Source: an uncultured Candidatus Saccharibacteria bacterium (GTDB taxonomy: Bacteria > Patescibacteriota > Saccharimonadia > Saccharimonadales > Saccharimonadaceae). Taken from it: DNA of 12,945 nt. Below, piece by piece: positions 1-6,472 of this stretch (positions are counted from its first letter, which is position 1; every line of letters begins with the position of its first letter). The DNA is taken from the NCBI GenBank assembly GCA_937974295.1, contig CALBWN010000006.1, forward strand, positions 1 through 12,945, written 5' to 3'. Under the pieces are notes generated by a model, which saw only the letters and a list, made by a program, of their open reading frames with translations, did not search any database and had not been told where the DNA came from. A program made the position numbers and the translations under genes.

Positions 1-73
1 CGGAAGGCGAGTAGGGGCTTCCAGTTGTTTGTGTCGAGTTTGCTGAAGCGCACCATACAAAATGCGAACAAAT

Positions 74-96
74 GCACCTTTACTAGGTGCTTTTTT
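74..96 (+). terminator. Rho-independent terminator
   Basis: The stem GCACCT (74-79) pairs perfectly with AGGTGC (85-90) around a 5-nt loop, and six T follow at 91-96. The short stem with an immediate U-tract fits an intrinsic terminator for a transcript entering from the left edge. Confidence 0.65.
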
Positions 97-190
97 ATTG
101 CAAAAATGCAACTAGGTGAATAGCCTGAATTGACATGGCTAGATAGCTTACTGTGTATTATCTACCAGTTAGTAGCAAACACCCTTTAAA

Positions 191-205
191 ATTGATCCTA
201 TCAAT
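191..205. repeat. perfect inverted repeat ATTGAT-CCT-ATCAAT
   Basis: Two 6-bp arms with a 3-bp spacer form perfect dyad symmetry. It lies 4 bp upstream of a TACAAT hexamer (210-215) and 59 bp before the small ORF. It could be a repressor operator for that ORF or a small hairpin in its leader. The repeat is visible; the role is inferred. Confidence 0.4.
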
Positions 206-264
206 AATGTACAATAAGGGCATACGTATTAAATCTATGGCATGTAACGAAAGCAATAACGCTC

Positions 265-471
265 ATGGAATACAGATATAAAATTATCTACAATGTGTGC
301 TTACTTGCAGCGCTGCTGTTGATCTATCACTCCATTAATACTGCATTTGGTGATGGTATTTCTGGTAAGACACCAGACGTTGCAGTTCATATCGTCATAT
401 TCTTTATAGTAATGGCACTTATACTGGCGGCTATATACTGCCGCTATAAAGATATGGGCTTGAAGAAGTGA
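265..471 (+). CDS. small two-helix membrane protein (hypothetical)
   Basis: I do not recognise this 68-residue product. It has a hydrophobic segment at about residues 8-28, a short polar loop (FGDGISGKTPD, about 28-38) and a second hydrophobic segment at about 39-60, ending in a Lys/Arg-rich tail (RYKDMGLKK). This is a plausible two-helix membrane hairpin with both ends in the cytoplasm. No Shine-Dalgarno precedes the ATG, and no -10 box sits at the leaderless distance seen for other genes here, so the start is uncertain. It is AT-richer than its neighbours. It converges with the glycosyltransferase gene, leaving 25 bp between stop codons. It could be a real small gene or a chance ORF; the membrane-protein pattern favours the former modestly. 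Confidence 0.45.
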   Translation: MEYRYKIIYNVCLLAALLLIYHSINTAFGDGISGKTPDVAVHIVIFFIVMALILAAIYCRYKDMGLKK

Positions 472-496
472 TGTACTATGCAATATCAGTGTGCAC

Positions 497-1747
497 TCAC
501 CACCGCGTCTTAGCAATCACCTCCTGATACCGCTCCACATAATTTTGCGCCATAATAGTGGCGGAGAATTTTTGCTCAATGCTGGCGCGACAGGCGGCTG
601 GGTCGATCTCGTCTACTCGGTTGGCGTAGGCAAAGAACTCGTCTTGGTTGCTCGCAAGGAAGCCATTAACGCCATGGGTGATGATCTCGGGCATGGCACC
701 GCGCTTCATCGCCACAACGGGCGTTCCGCAGGCCAGCGCCTCGATGACTGCCATACCAAAGGGCTCATCCCACTCAATGGGGAAGAGCAGCGCCTTGGCA
801 TTAGCTACGAAGTCGAGCTTTTTCTTGCCACTGAGGTTGCCGGCATAGGTGATGCGCCGATGCTTGAGGATGGCCGGGAGGATGTGGTCGCTATAGTAGC
901 GGAATTCTTCGTTGCGTCGGTAGTTGGTGAGTGGGTTGGAGAGCTCAAGGAGCAGCTTGCGGTTACTACCGATCCCTGCGACTGTACCCGCCATGCGGAG
1001 GCGCTTCTTGTACTGGGCAGCGTAGGCTACGGCGGTAGCTTGGCCTTTATCTTGGGTGAAGCGGGCAAGGGTGATGTAGTAATTTTGCTTGTGCGAGACA
1101 AAGGGGAAGGCACTGCAATCGATGGCATTGTGCACGGCTGGTAGCAAATGAGGGCGGATCTCGCGTGGGGCTTTGCGCGCCATTGCCTCCGAGATGCACG
1201 TCATGTAGAGGCGGCCAGGATTCATATATTTGAGCTGTGGGCGATTATCCATTTGCCCCGCCTCAATAGTCTGCGGCGTAGAAAATGGTGGCCCATGGAA
1301 GGTATGTAACACTGGTGGTAATCCTGATATGCGGCTCACTGGTGAGAAAAAGGCTGGCCCAATGTAGGGGTTGTGGTCGTGAATAATATCAAAATGGCCA
1401 TCGGCTTCGATGGCGTGGAGGGCAAAATTGAGATGAGTTTGGAGGACTTGGAGTGGTGCGTCGTAGTAGGGGTCGTCGATGGTATCGAAGAGCTCGCGCT
1501 TGTAGTATGAGTGGGTTGGCGTACCATTGCGCATCCGCCGTGCGCCATTGGCGAAAAGCTCTACCTCAACATCATCGCGTTGCTGCAGCGCACGCACCAA
1601 ACCTTCGACGACGAGCTCGATACCGCCGTAGCCTTTGATGGGCAGGGCCAGCCACGGTGGGGCAACAACTGCCACTCGTAGTGGCCGTGAGGAGGGTACT
1701 GCGGGGCGATCGCTTGACGAACATTGTGTATCATTTTGTGCCATCAT
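497..1747 (-). CDS. GT4-family glycosyltransferase
   Basis: This 416-residue protein is a retaining GT-B fold glycosyltransferase that would transfer a sugar from a nucleotide-sugar donor at the cytoplasmic side, probably in cell-envelope glycan or glycolipid synthesis. The acceptor cannot be inferred. The N-terminal Rossmann half starts at about residue 23 (LRVAVVAPPW) with the glycine-rich KGYGGIE loop at 38-44 and the FDIIHDHNPY motif at 119-128. The C-terminal half starts near 224 (YITLARFTQDKG). The donor-site EX7E motif is at E328-E336 (EPFGMAVIE), followed by ACGTPVVAMKRGAMPEI and the NGFL element. Residues 1-22 are polar and probably disordered. Length is normal for GT4. An extended -10 lies 7 nt before the ATG, which fixes the start and implies a leaderless mRNA; a second ATG follows at once. 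It stands alone, divergent from the M16-like gene. Confidence 0.9.
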   Translation of the reverse strand: MMAQNDTQCSSSDRPAVPSSRPLRVAVVAPPWLALPIKGYGGIELVVEGLVRALQQRDDVEVELFANGARRMRNGTPTHSYYKRELFDTIDDPYYDAPLQVLQTHLNFALHAIEADGHFDIIHDHNPYIGPAFFSPVSRISGLPPVLHTFHGPPFSTPQTIEAGQMDNRPQLKYMNPGRLYMTCISEAMARKAPREIRPHLLPAVHNAIDCSAFPFVSHKQNYYITLARFTQDKGQATAVAYAAQYKKRLRMAGTVAGIGSNRKLLLELSNPLTNYRRNEEFRYYSDHILPAILKHRRITYAGNLSGKKKLDFVANAKALLFPIEWDEPFGMAVIEALACGTPVVAMKRGAMPEIITHGVNGFLASNQDEFFAYANRVDEIDPAACRASIEQKFSATIMAQNYVERYQEVIAKTRW

Positions 1748-1754
1748 ATAATTT

Positions 1755-1763
1755 AGTATAGCA
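1755..1763 (-). promoter_or_regulatory. extended -10 promoter of the glycosyltransferase
   Basis: On the minus strand TGCTATACT forms an extended -10 (TG-n-TATACT). Only 7 nt separate the hexamer from the ATG at 1747, so transcription should start at or within a base or two of the A of the start codon. No convincing -35 box is present, as expected for an extended -10 promoter. No Shine-Dalgarno can exist in such a transcript. Confidence 0.65.
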
Positions 1764-1791
1764 TAATCAACTGGAATGTGGAGTAGTAGGG

Positions 1792-1797
1792 TATAAT
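1792..1797 (+). promoter_or_regulatory. consensus -10 of the M16-like gene (leaderless)
   Basis: A perfect TATAAT ends 6 nt before the ATG at 1804, so the predicted transcript starts at the initiation codon. The -35 region is weak. Together with the minus-strand -10 at 1755-1763 it makes a divergent pair, with both -10 boxes packed in a 56-bp gap. Confidence 0.65.
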
Positions 1798-1803
1798 ACA
1801 GAT

Positions 1804-2709
1804 ATGGAGTCGTTTCATCTCTTCAAGCCGTGTGGCGATCATCTCGTGGCACACCTCTACGAGCATTTGGTGATGCAGACGATACATCGACAGCTGTTTG
1901 AGGCAGGGTTGTTTCAGGCGATTGACTACCAAGCCTATGGAGTCGTCTATTCTGATGCTGGAGTGATGGGGATTGATGCGACGCTCTACACCATGCAGGC
2001 CGAGCGCTTTGTAGCCCAGCTGCGCCAGCCAGTGGCGGAGTATGATGATGCGATGATCGACTGTGCGCTGCGGCAAATCATTGCCGAGAAGGGCTATCCG
2101 CTCACCTATCACGACCGGCTCGCTCTTCACGAGGCGCTGCACCAGCTTGATACCGAGCCATGGTATGATGCTCAGGATATCGACGTATTGCAATGCTTGG
2201 GTGAGACAGCACCACGTGGCATCATTGCCCAGCGCGAGGAGTGGGAAGCGGACGTTATAGAATATACCATTGATATATCGATCGATCTTGAGCCAGGCGA
2301 CCCGCGAGCGGCCGTCTTCATTGAGCTTACGCATGCGATCCAGGCCAATACTGCTGCGCTGCTGCAGCGAACGTATGGGTATTATAACCACGGGTATGAT
2401 AGAGAGTGCACGGCTGGACACTATACCGAGCGGCAATATTTGCTCGTAACTGGCCGCGAGGATCATTCGGCCCAGGTCTACAACTTGTATGAGCTTATGA
2501 TCCGGATGATTCGAGCCCAGGGTGGGTGGCAGCGCCTTTTGGAGCGCTTGCAGACGGTTGATTATCGAGAACAGTCTGCGCCCTCCATCGTCAGCATGAT
2601 CGACGACCTACGGATGGTTGTCGGGGCGCGTGGCTGGCGTCGAATTGCTACGGTAGAAACAGTGGATGACCTACTCGATCGCCTGACAATAACAGTGGTC
2701 GCGCAGTGA
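1804..2709 (+). CDS. predicted divergent single-domain M16-like metallopeptidase
   Basis: This 301-residue soluble protein has no signal peptide or membrane segment. Residues H17-L-Y-E20-H21 match the inverted zinc motif HXXEH of the M16 (pitrilysin/insulinase/MPP) family. A glutamate in a helix-like stretch (E95 in LRQIIAEKG) lies 74 residues after H21, close to the ~76-residue distance at which that family places its third zinc ligand; the order 'motif, mixed strand region at 43-62, two helices, Glu' also fits. In M16 enzymes the first Glu is the general base. The protein is about half to two thirds of a usual two-domain M16 subunit, so it might dimerise or be a partial, non-proteolytic relative. 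The N-terminal strand before the motif is very short. Family membership is inferred from motif and spacing only. Start fixed by the TATAAT 6 nt upstream. Confidence 0.55.
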   Translation: MESFHLFKPCGDHLVAHLYEHLVMQTIHRQLFEAGLFQAIDYQAYGVVYSDAGVMGIDATLYTMQAERFVAQLRQPVAEYDDAMIDCALRQIIAEKGYPLTYHDRLALHEALHQLDTEPWYDAQDIDVLQCLGETAPRGIIAQREEWEADVIEYTIDISIDLEPGDPRAAVFIELTHAIQANTAALLQRTYGYYNHGYDRECTAGHYTERQYLLVTGREDHSAQVYNLYELMIRMIRAQGGWQRLLERLQTVDYREQSAPSIVSMIDDLRMVVGARGWRRIATVETVDDLLDRLTITVVAQ

Positions 2710-2719
2710 TAAGATACGA

Positions 2720-2748
2720 CGCGGTGGGGCTCTATGATATGCACCGCG
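2720..2748 (+). repeat. hairpin downstream of the M16-like gene
   Basis: CGCGGTG (2720-2726) pairs perfectly with CACCGCG (2742-2748) around a 15-nt loop, 10 bp after the stop codon. No T-run follows, so it is not a canonical intrinsic terminator. It may act as a 3'-end stabiliser, a weak terminator, or a protein-binding dyad upstream of typA. Confidence 0.45.
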
Positions 2749-2811
2749 ATTATGCACATTACCCTAGGCAAACCAGCTGCCAGTATGATACTATAAGCAG
2801 TAAGGAAGGTC

Positions 2812-2820
2812 TGATATAAT
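2812..2820 (+). promoter_or_regulatory. extended -10 promoter of typA
   Basis: TGATATAAT combines an extended -10 TG with a perfect TATAAT hexamer (2815-2820). Transcription would start near 2827, giving a leader of about 14 nt with no Shine-Dalgarno. Other -10-like sequences lie just upstream (TATGAT at 2784-2789, TACTAT at 2789-2794), so secondary start sites are possible. Confidence 0.6.
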
Positions 2821-2840
2821 TCGGGCCGTTATTTTATGTT

Positions 2841-4691
2841 ATGACAGATCCACAGTATATTCGTAATATTGCAATTATTGCCCACGTCGACCACGGCAAA
2901 ACAACGCTGCTTGATGGCTTGCTCAAGCAGAGCAATACATTCCGCAGCAACCAAGCCGAAATGGCTCAGACGCTCATTATGGACAGTGGCGACCAAGAGC
3001 GTGAGCGTGGCATTACCATCACCGCCAAGCAGACGACAGTCTACTACCAGCCTGCCGATGCTGAGTCAGCAGTCGACTACAAGATCAACATCATCGACAC
3101 GCCCGGCCATGCCGATTTTAGTGGCGAGGTGGAGCGCACGCTTAACATGGCTGATGGTGTACTCCTTGTGGTGGATGCGCAGGAAGGCCCAATGCCACAG
3201 ACGAAGTTTGTCCTGAGCAAAGCGCTTGAGCTTGGTCTAACGCCGGTCGTGATTATCAACAAGATCGATAAGCCTGCGCGGCGCATTGCCGAGGTGGAGG
3301 ACGAGCTGGCCGATCTCTTCCTCGAGCTTGCCACCGACGAAGCGCAGCTCAAATACCCGGTGTACTACGCTGTAGCGCGCGAAGGCAAAGCCTGGGCAGC
3401 ACTGCCAAGTGATGCCAGCCAGCCAGCCAGCCTGGCACCGATCTTCCAAGCGATTATCTCGCATATCCCAGCGCCGCAGGTGGCAGATGGGCCTTTCCAA
3501 ATGCTCGTGACGGCCCTCCAGTACGACACCTTCCTTGGCAAATATGCAATTGGCCGAATCCATCGCGGGGTAGCTCAGCGTGGCCAAGCGCTGACTCTTA
3601 TCAAGACGGATGGTACGACTACCAATGCTAAGATCGATAAGCTCTTCATCAGCCGCGGCCTCGCTAAAGAAGAGGTGAGCGAGGCAGGCGCGGGTGACAT
3701 TGTCTACATCGTTGGTGCAGCCGAAGCGCACATTGGCGAGACGCTCGCGAGCCGCGACCAACCAGAGGCACTACCTGTCATGGCAGTCGAGGCCCCTACT
3801 ATTAGCATGTATCTTGGACCGAATACTAGCCCGATGAAGGGCCGCGAGGGTGAATTCACTACCAGCCGGCAGATTGGTGATCGCCTCCAGCGCGAACTCG
3901 AGACTAATGTGGCGCTGCGAGTGGCAGAGTCTGGTATTGGCTTTGTAGTATCGGGGCGAGGCGAGCTTCACCTCAGTGTATTGATCGAGACGATGCGCCG
4001 CGAAGGCTACGAATTTGAGGTTGGACGGCCAGAAGTTGTGACGATCACCAAGGATGGCAGTGAGCAAGAGCCAGTTGAAGAGCTACTGGTTGAGATCGGG
4101 CCTGAGTTTGTTGGTGTTGTCAGCCAAGAACTTGGCAAGCGCAAAGCCGAGCTCCGCAAACAAGAGCAAACCACTAGCGGTGCAGCGCGGATGACCTATA
4201 CCATTACGACCCGAGCATTGATTGGTCTGCGTAACCGCCTTCTGACAGATACAAAGGGGACAGTCATTATGTATAGCCTGCCATACGGCTATCAGCCGGT
4301 TGGTGGTGCATTGCCGCGGACGCGCAATGGTGTGTTAATCGCCTTTGAGCCAGGTACGACCACACCATATGCCTTGCAAGCGGCCGAAGCGCGCGGTGAG
4401 CTCTTCGTTGGAGCGGGGACTGATGTCTATGCTGGGATGATTGTTGGCCTCAATAACCGCCCAGACGACCTCGAGATCAATGTCTGTAAGGCCAAGCACC
4501 TTACCAATATGCGCAGCAAATCAAGCGATGGCACCGTCCAACTGACGCCACACACCCAGCTGAGCCTTGAGCAATCGATCGACTTTATCGAAGACGACGA
4601 GCTCCTTGAGGTTACGCCGCACGCCCTTCGCCTCCGCAAGAAATACCTCGACGCCAACGAGCGCAAACGCGCCGCCAAACATCAACCATAA
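2841..4691 (+). CDS. typA: translational GTPase TypA/BipA
   Basis: This 616-residue ribosome-associated translation-factor GTPase is of normal BipA/TypA length; the family helps 50S assembly and stress adaptation. Motifs in order: P-loop AHVDHGKT 14-21, switch I RGIT 56-59, DTPGH 86-90, NKID 140-143. The beta-barrel domain II follows, with an EF-G-like domain III (about 305-390, including SGRGELHLSVLIETMRREGYE), a domain V-like segment and the TypA-specific C-terminal domain with the conserved GLNNRPDDLEINVCKAKHLTNMRS. The G5 region reads YAVAREG where many TypA proteins have YASALNG, so the Ser is replaced by Val178; this looks like lineage divergence. The start matches the family N-terminus (short leader, then RNIAIIAHVDHGK). 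No Shine-Dalgarno precedes it. It lies 24 bp upstream of the trehalase gene and is probably cotranscribed with it. Confidence 0.97.
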   Translation: MTDPQYIRNIAIIAHVDHGKTTLLDGLLKQSNTFRSNQAEMAQTLIMDSGDQERERGITITAKQTTVYYQPADAESAVDYKINIIDTPGHADFSGEVERTLNMADGVLLVVDAQEGPMPQTKFVLSKALELGLTPVVIINKIDKPARRIAEVEDELADLFLELATDEAQLKYPVYYAVAREGKAWAALPSDASQPASLAPIFQAIISHIPAPQVADGPFQMLVTALQYDTFLGKYAIGRIHRGVAQRGQALTLIKTDGTTTNAKIDKLFISRGLAKEEVSEAGAGDIVYIVGAAEAHIGETLASRDQPEALPVMAVEAPTISMYLGPNTSPMKGREGEFTTSRQIGDRLQRELETNVALRVAESGIGFVVSGRGELHLSVLIETMRREGYEFEVGRPEVVTITKDGSEQEPVEELLVEIGPEFVGVVSQELGKRKAELRKQEQTTSGAARMTYTITTRALIGLRNRLLTDTKGTVIMYSLPYGYQPVGGALPRTRNGVLIAFEPGTTTPYALQAAEARGELFVGAGTDVYAGMIVGLNNRPDDLEINVCKAKHLTNMRSKSSDGTVQLTPHTQLSLEQSIDFIEDDELLEVTPHALRLRKKYLDANERKRAAKHQP

Positions 4692-4697
4692 CATCAT

Positions 4698-4704
4698 AGG
4701 GAGA
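4698..4704 (+). promoter_or_regulatory. Shine-Dalgarno of the trehalase gene
   Basis: AGGGAGA lies in the 24-bp gap after typA and ends 11 nt before the ATG at 4716. It is the only purine-rich match in the gap, so it supports this start, although the spacing is on the long side. Confidence 0.5.
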
Positions 4705-4715
4705 ACCCGCCTATC

Positions 4716-6344
4716 ATGCACAACGTCCGCCGCGCTTTTGCTGCGAAAATCATTGCTCTTACCAAAGATACCAAAGAGAATGCCAAAGCCGCTGCGGTGC
4801 AGACGGTTGAGCTGGTGCGCCCGACGCCAAGCTCGCCCGACGAGACGCTGAGTGAGCTCTTTGATGAGGTGCAAACGCAGCAGATTTATGGTGACGGCAA
4901 GGCGTTTGTCGATATGACACCTACCAAGCCAGCTCGGACGATTATGGCACGGTATCGTCGGCAGCGTCGCCAGCCCGGCTTCGACCTCGCGACCTTCGTT
5001 GGGCAGCATTTTTCTACCACAGTATACCCTGCCTCGAGCTACCAACCGACCGATACTACCACTGCGCGCCAGCATGTAAGCCAGCTTTGGCAACAGCTCG
5101 AGCGGCGCAACCGTAAGAATCGGGGCTCGCTCCTTGCGCTGCCATATCCATATATGACGCCGGGTGGACGCTTTGATGAGCTATTCTACTGGGATACGTA
5201 TTTCATTATGCTTGGCCTAGCAGCGGATGGGCACTGGCGCTCCATTGAGTATATGATGCGCAACTACACCTACATGCTGCGCAAGTTTGGAATGATCCCC
5301 ACGGCTAACCGGACATACTTCTTGAGTCGGTCGCAGCCACCCCTGTTTGCGGCGATGGTGCAGCTGCTGGCACGCCACCGAGGCAAGCGGGTCTATGCAG
5401 AGTTTTTGCCAAGCCTTCTTGCTGAGTATCGCTTTTGGATGAAGGGCCGTCGCCAGATTGCGAAAGCCAAGGCCGTTGAGTACCCAGCATATCTTCGCGT
5501 CGCTGTTATGCCCGATGGCACGCCGCTCAATCGTTATTACGATAACCGCACCACACCGCGCCCTGAGTCACATCGCGAAGATGTCCATACGGCGCATCAC
5601 GCAGCCTCAGCGCATACGACGCGGACATTTCTTGATCTGCGGGCGGCAGCCGAGAGTGGGTGGGACTTTAGCAGCCGGTGGTTTGCCGACCCCTGTCAGA
5701 TTCAGACCATCGAGACGACAAAGTATGTGCCGGTCGACCTCAATTGCTTCCTCTACCAGCTGGAAATGACGATCGCCGAGGCTTACCGACTCATCAAACA
5801 ACGTCGCCTGGCGCGGCGTTTCGAGGCAGCGGCCGAGCGCCGAGCTCGAGCAATTCGCCGCTACTGCTGGCAACCTACCACGCAATTCTTTGAGGATTAT
5901 GCTATCACCACTGGTCAGACCACGGGGCGACTCACGCTTGCCGCGGTGACGCCATTATATGTGGGAATTGCAACCGATGAGCAAGCTGCAGCGGTAGCGC
6001 AGCGGCTCGAGCAAGACTTCTTGCAACCTGGCGGGCTTCTCTCAACGCTCATTACTAATGGTCAGCAGTGGGATGCCCCTAACGGCTGGGCGCCGCTGCA
6101 GTGGTTTGCCATTGTGGGGCTGCGCAACTACGGCTACGATACATTGGCAGCAACCATTCGCGATCGCTGGCTTGCCACTAACGAAGCTGTCTTTGCCCAG
6201 AAGCGCAAAATGGTCGAGAAGTATGATGTTGTTACCGCCAGTGCGGGCGGTGGCGGGGAGTATCCCCTGCAAGATGGCTTTGGCTGGACGAATGGGGTGT
6301 ACGCAGCACTCAAGGATGAGCAGCTTGGTGTAGCGCAGCAGTAG
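4716..6344 (+). CDS. treA: GH37 alpha,alpha-trehalase
   Basis: This 542-residue enzyme would hydrolyse trehalose to two glucoses. Both family signatures are present: PGGRFDELFYWDTYF (149-163) and QWDAPNGWAP (451-460). ESGWDFSSRW (313-322) carries the catalytic acid D317. VEKYD (500-504) and the glycine-rich GGGGEYPLQDGFGWTNG loop (511-527) carry the base and substrate glutamates (E501, E515), assigned by analogy with E. coli trehalase. Homology to the E. coli enzyme begins near residue 40 (PDETLSELFDEVQ). Residues 1-38 are an extra basic, Ala/Lys-rich helix-like extension that is neither a clear signal peptide nor a lipobox, so I infer a cytoplasmic enzyme unless the extension directs export. 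It lies downstream of typA with a Shine-Dalgarno at 4698-4704. All known active-site motifs look intact. Confidence 0.95.
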   Translation: MHNVRRAFAAKIIALTKDTKENAKAAAVQTVELVRPTPSSPDETLSELFDEVQTQQIYGDGKAFVDMTPTKPARTIMARYRRQRRQPGFDLATFVGQHFSTTVYPASSYQPTDTTTARQHVSQLWQQLERRNRKNRGSLLALPYPYMTPGGRFDELFYWDTYFIMLGLAADGHWRSIEYMMRNYTYMLRKFGMIPTANRTYFLSRSQPPLFAAMVQLLARHRGKRVYAEFLPSLLAEYRFWMKGRRQIAKAKAVEYPAYLRVAVMPDGTPLNRYYDNRTTPRPESHREDVHTAHHAASAHTTRTFLDLRAAAESGWDFSSRWFADPCQIQTIETTKYVPVDLNCFLYQLEMTIAEAYRLIKQRRLARRFEAAAERRARAIRRYCWQPTTQFFEDYAITTGQTTGRLTLAAVTPLYVGIATDEQAAAVAQRLEQDFLQPGGLLSTLITNGQQWDAPNGWAPLQWFAIVGLRNYGYDTLAATIRDRWLATNEAVFAQKRKMVEKYDVVTASAGGGGEYPLQDGFGWTNGVYAALKDEQLGVAQQ

Positions 6345-6373
6345 CCTGGAGAGGTAAGACGCTACGATTTTTT
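6341..6373 (+). terminator. possible terminator after the trehalase gene
   Basis: GTAGC (6341-6345, overlapping the stop codon) can pair with GCTAC (6361-6365) across a 15-nt loop, followed by GA and six T (6368-6373). The stem is short and the loop long, so this is a modest prediction. It fits the end of the typA-trehalase unit before convergent rarA. I found no clear terminator for rarA in the same 128-bp gap. Confidence 0.4.
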
Positions 6374-6472
6374 GTCACTGCTTGACGCCTGTATCATTCC
6401 AAGATACGACAAATAGCTAAGTTGCCTAGGCTTTTCGCTTGGTAAAACGAGTCACAAATATTTTTCAGCCTG

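Larger units (their letters stand above)
1..264. other. AT-rich intergenic region with terminator and dyad
   Basis: No gene is identified here. The first ~73 bases probably hold the 3' end of a unit running in from the left, because an intrinsic terminator follows at 74-96. Its identity cannot be told: one plus frame stops at 44-46, another at 12-14. From ~97 to 264 the DNA is visibly richer in A/T than the genes to the right. It contains a consensus TTGACA at 130-135 with a weak TGTATT 18 bp downstream (154-159), a perfect inverted repeat at 191-205, and a TACAAT at 210-215. Any of these could serve the small ORF that starts at 265, but none gives a clean promoter with good spacing. Confidence 0.5.

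Noticed and set aside
1..60. Possible tRNA or tmRNA 3' end (a GCACCA-like string near 49-54)
   Set aside because: No T-arm with paired stem and no TTCGA-type loop can be formed before it.
1..123. Plus-strand frame open from the window edge
   Set aside because: It continues through the intrinsic terminator at 74-96, so it is unlikely to be the true end of the upstream gene.
491..1144. 217-codon open frame on the plus strand
   Set aside because: It lies wholly antisense to the glycosyltransferase, whose GT4 motifs are unmistakable; the plus-strand product has no recognisable domain and no start signals.
1753..2466. 237-codon open frame on the minus strand
   Set aside because: It is antisense to the 1804-2709 gene, which has a TATAAT 6 nt before its ATG and a zinc-motif pattern. 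The minus-strand frame has neither, and its 3' end runs into the divergent promoter region.
4521..5093. 190-codon open frame on the minus strand across the typA-trehalase junction
   Set aside because: It is antisense to two strongly conserved genes and has no domain; it is a by-product of codon bias.
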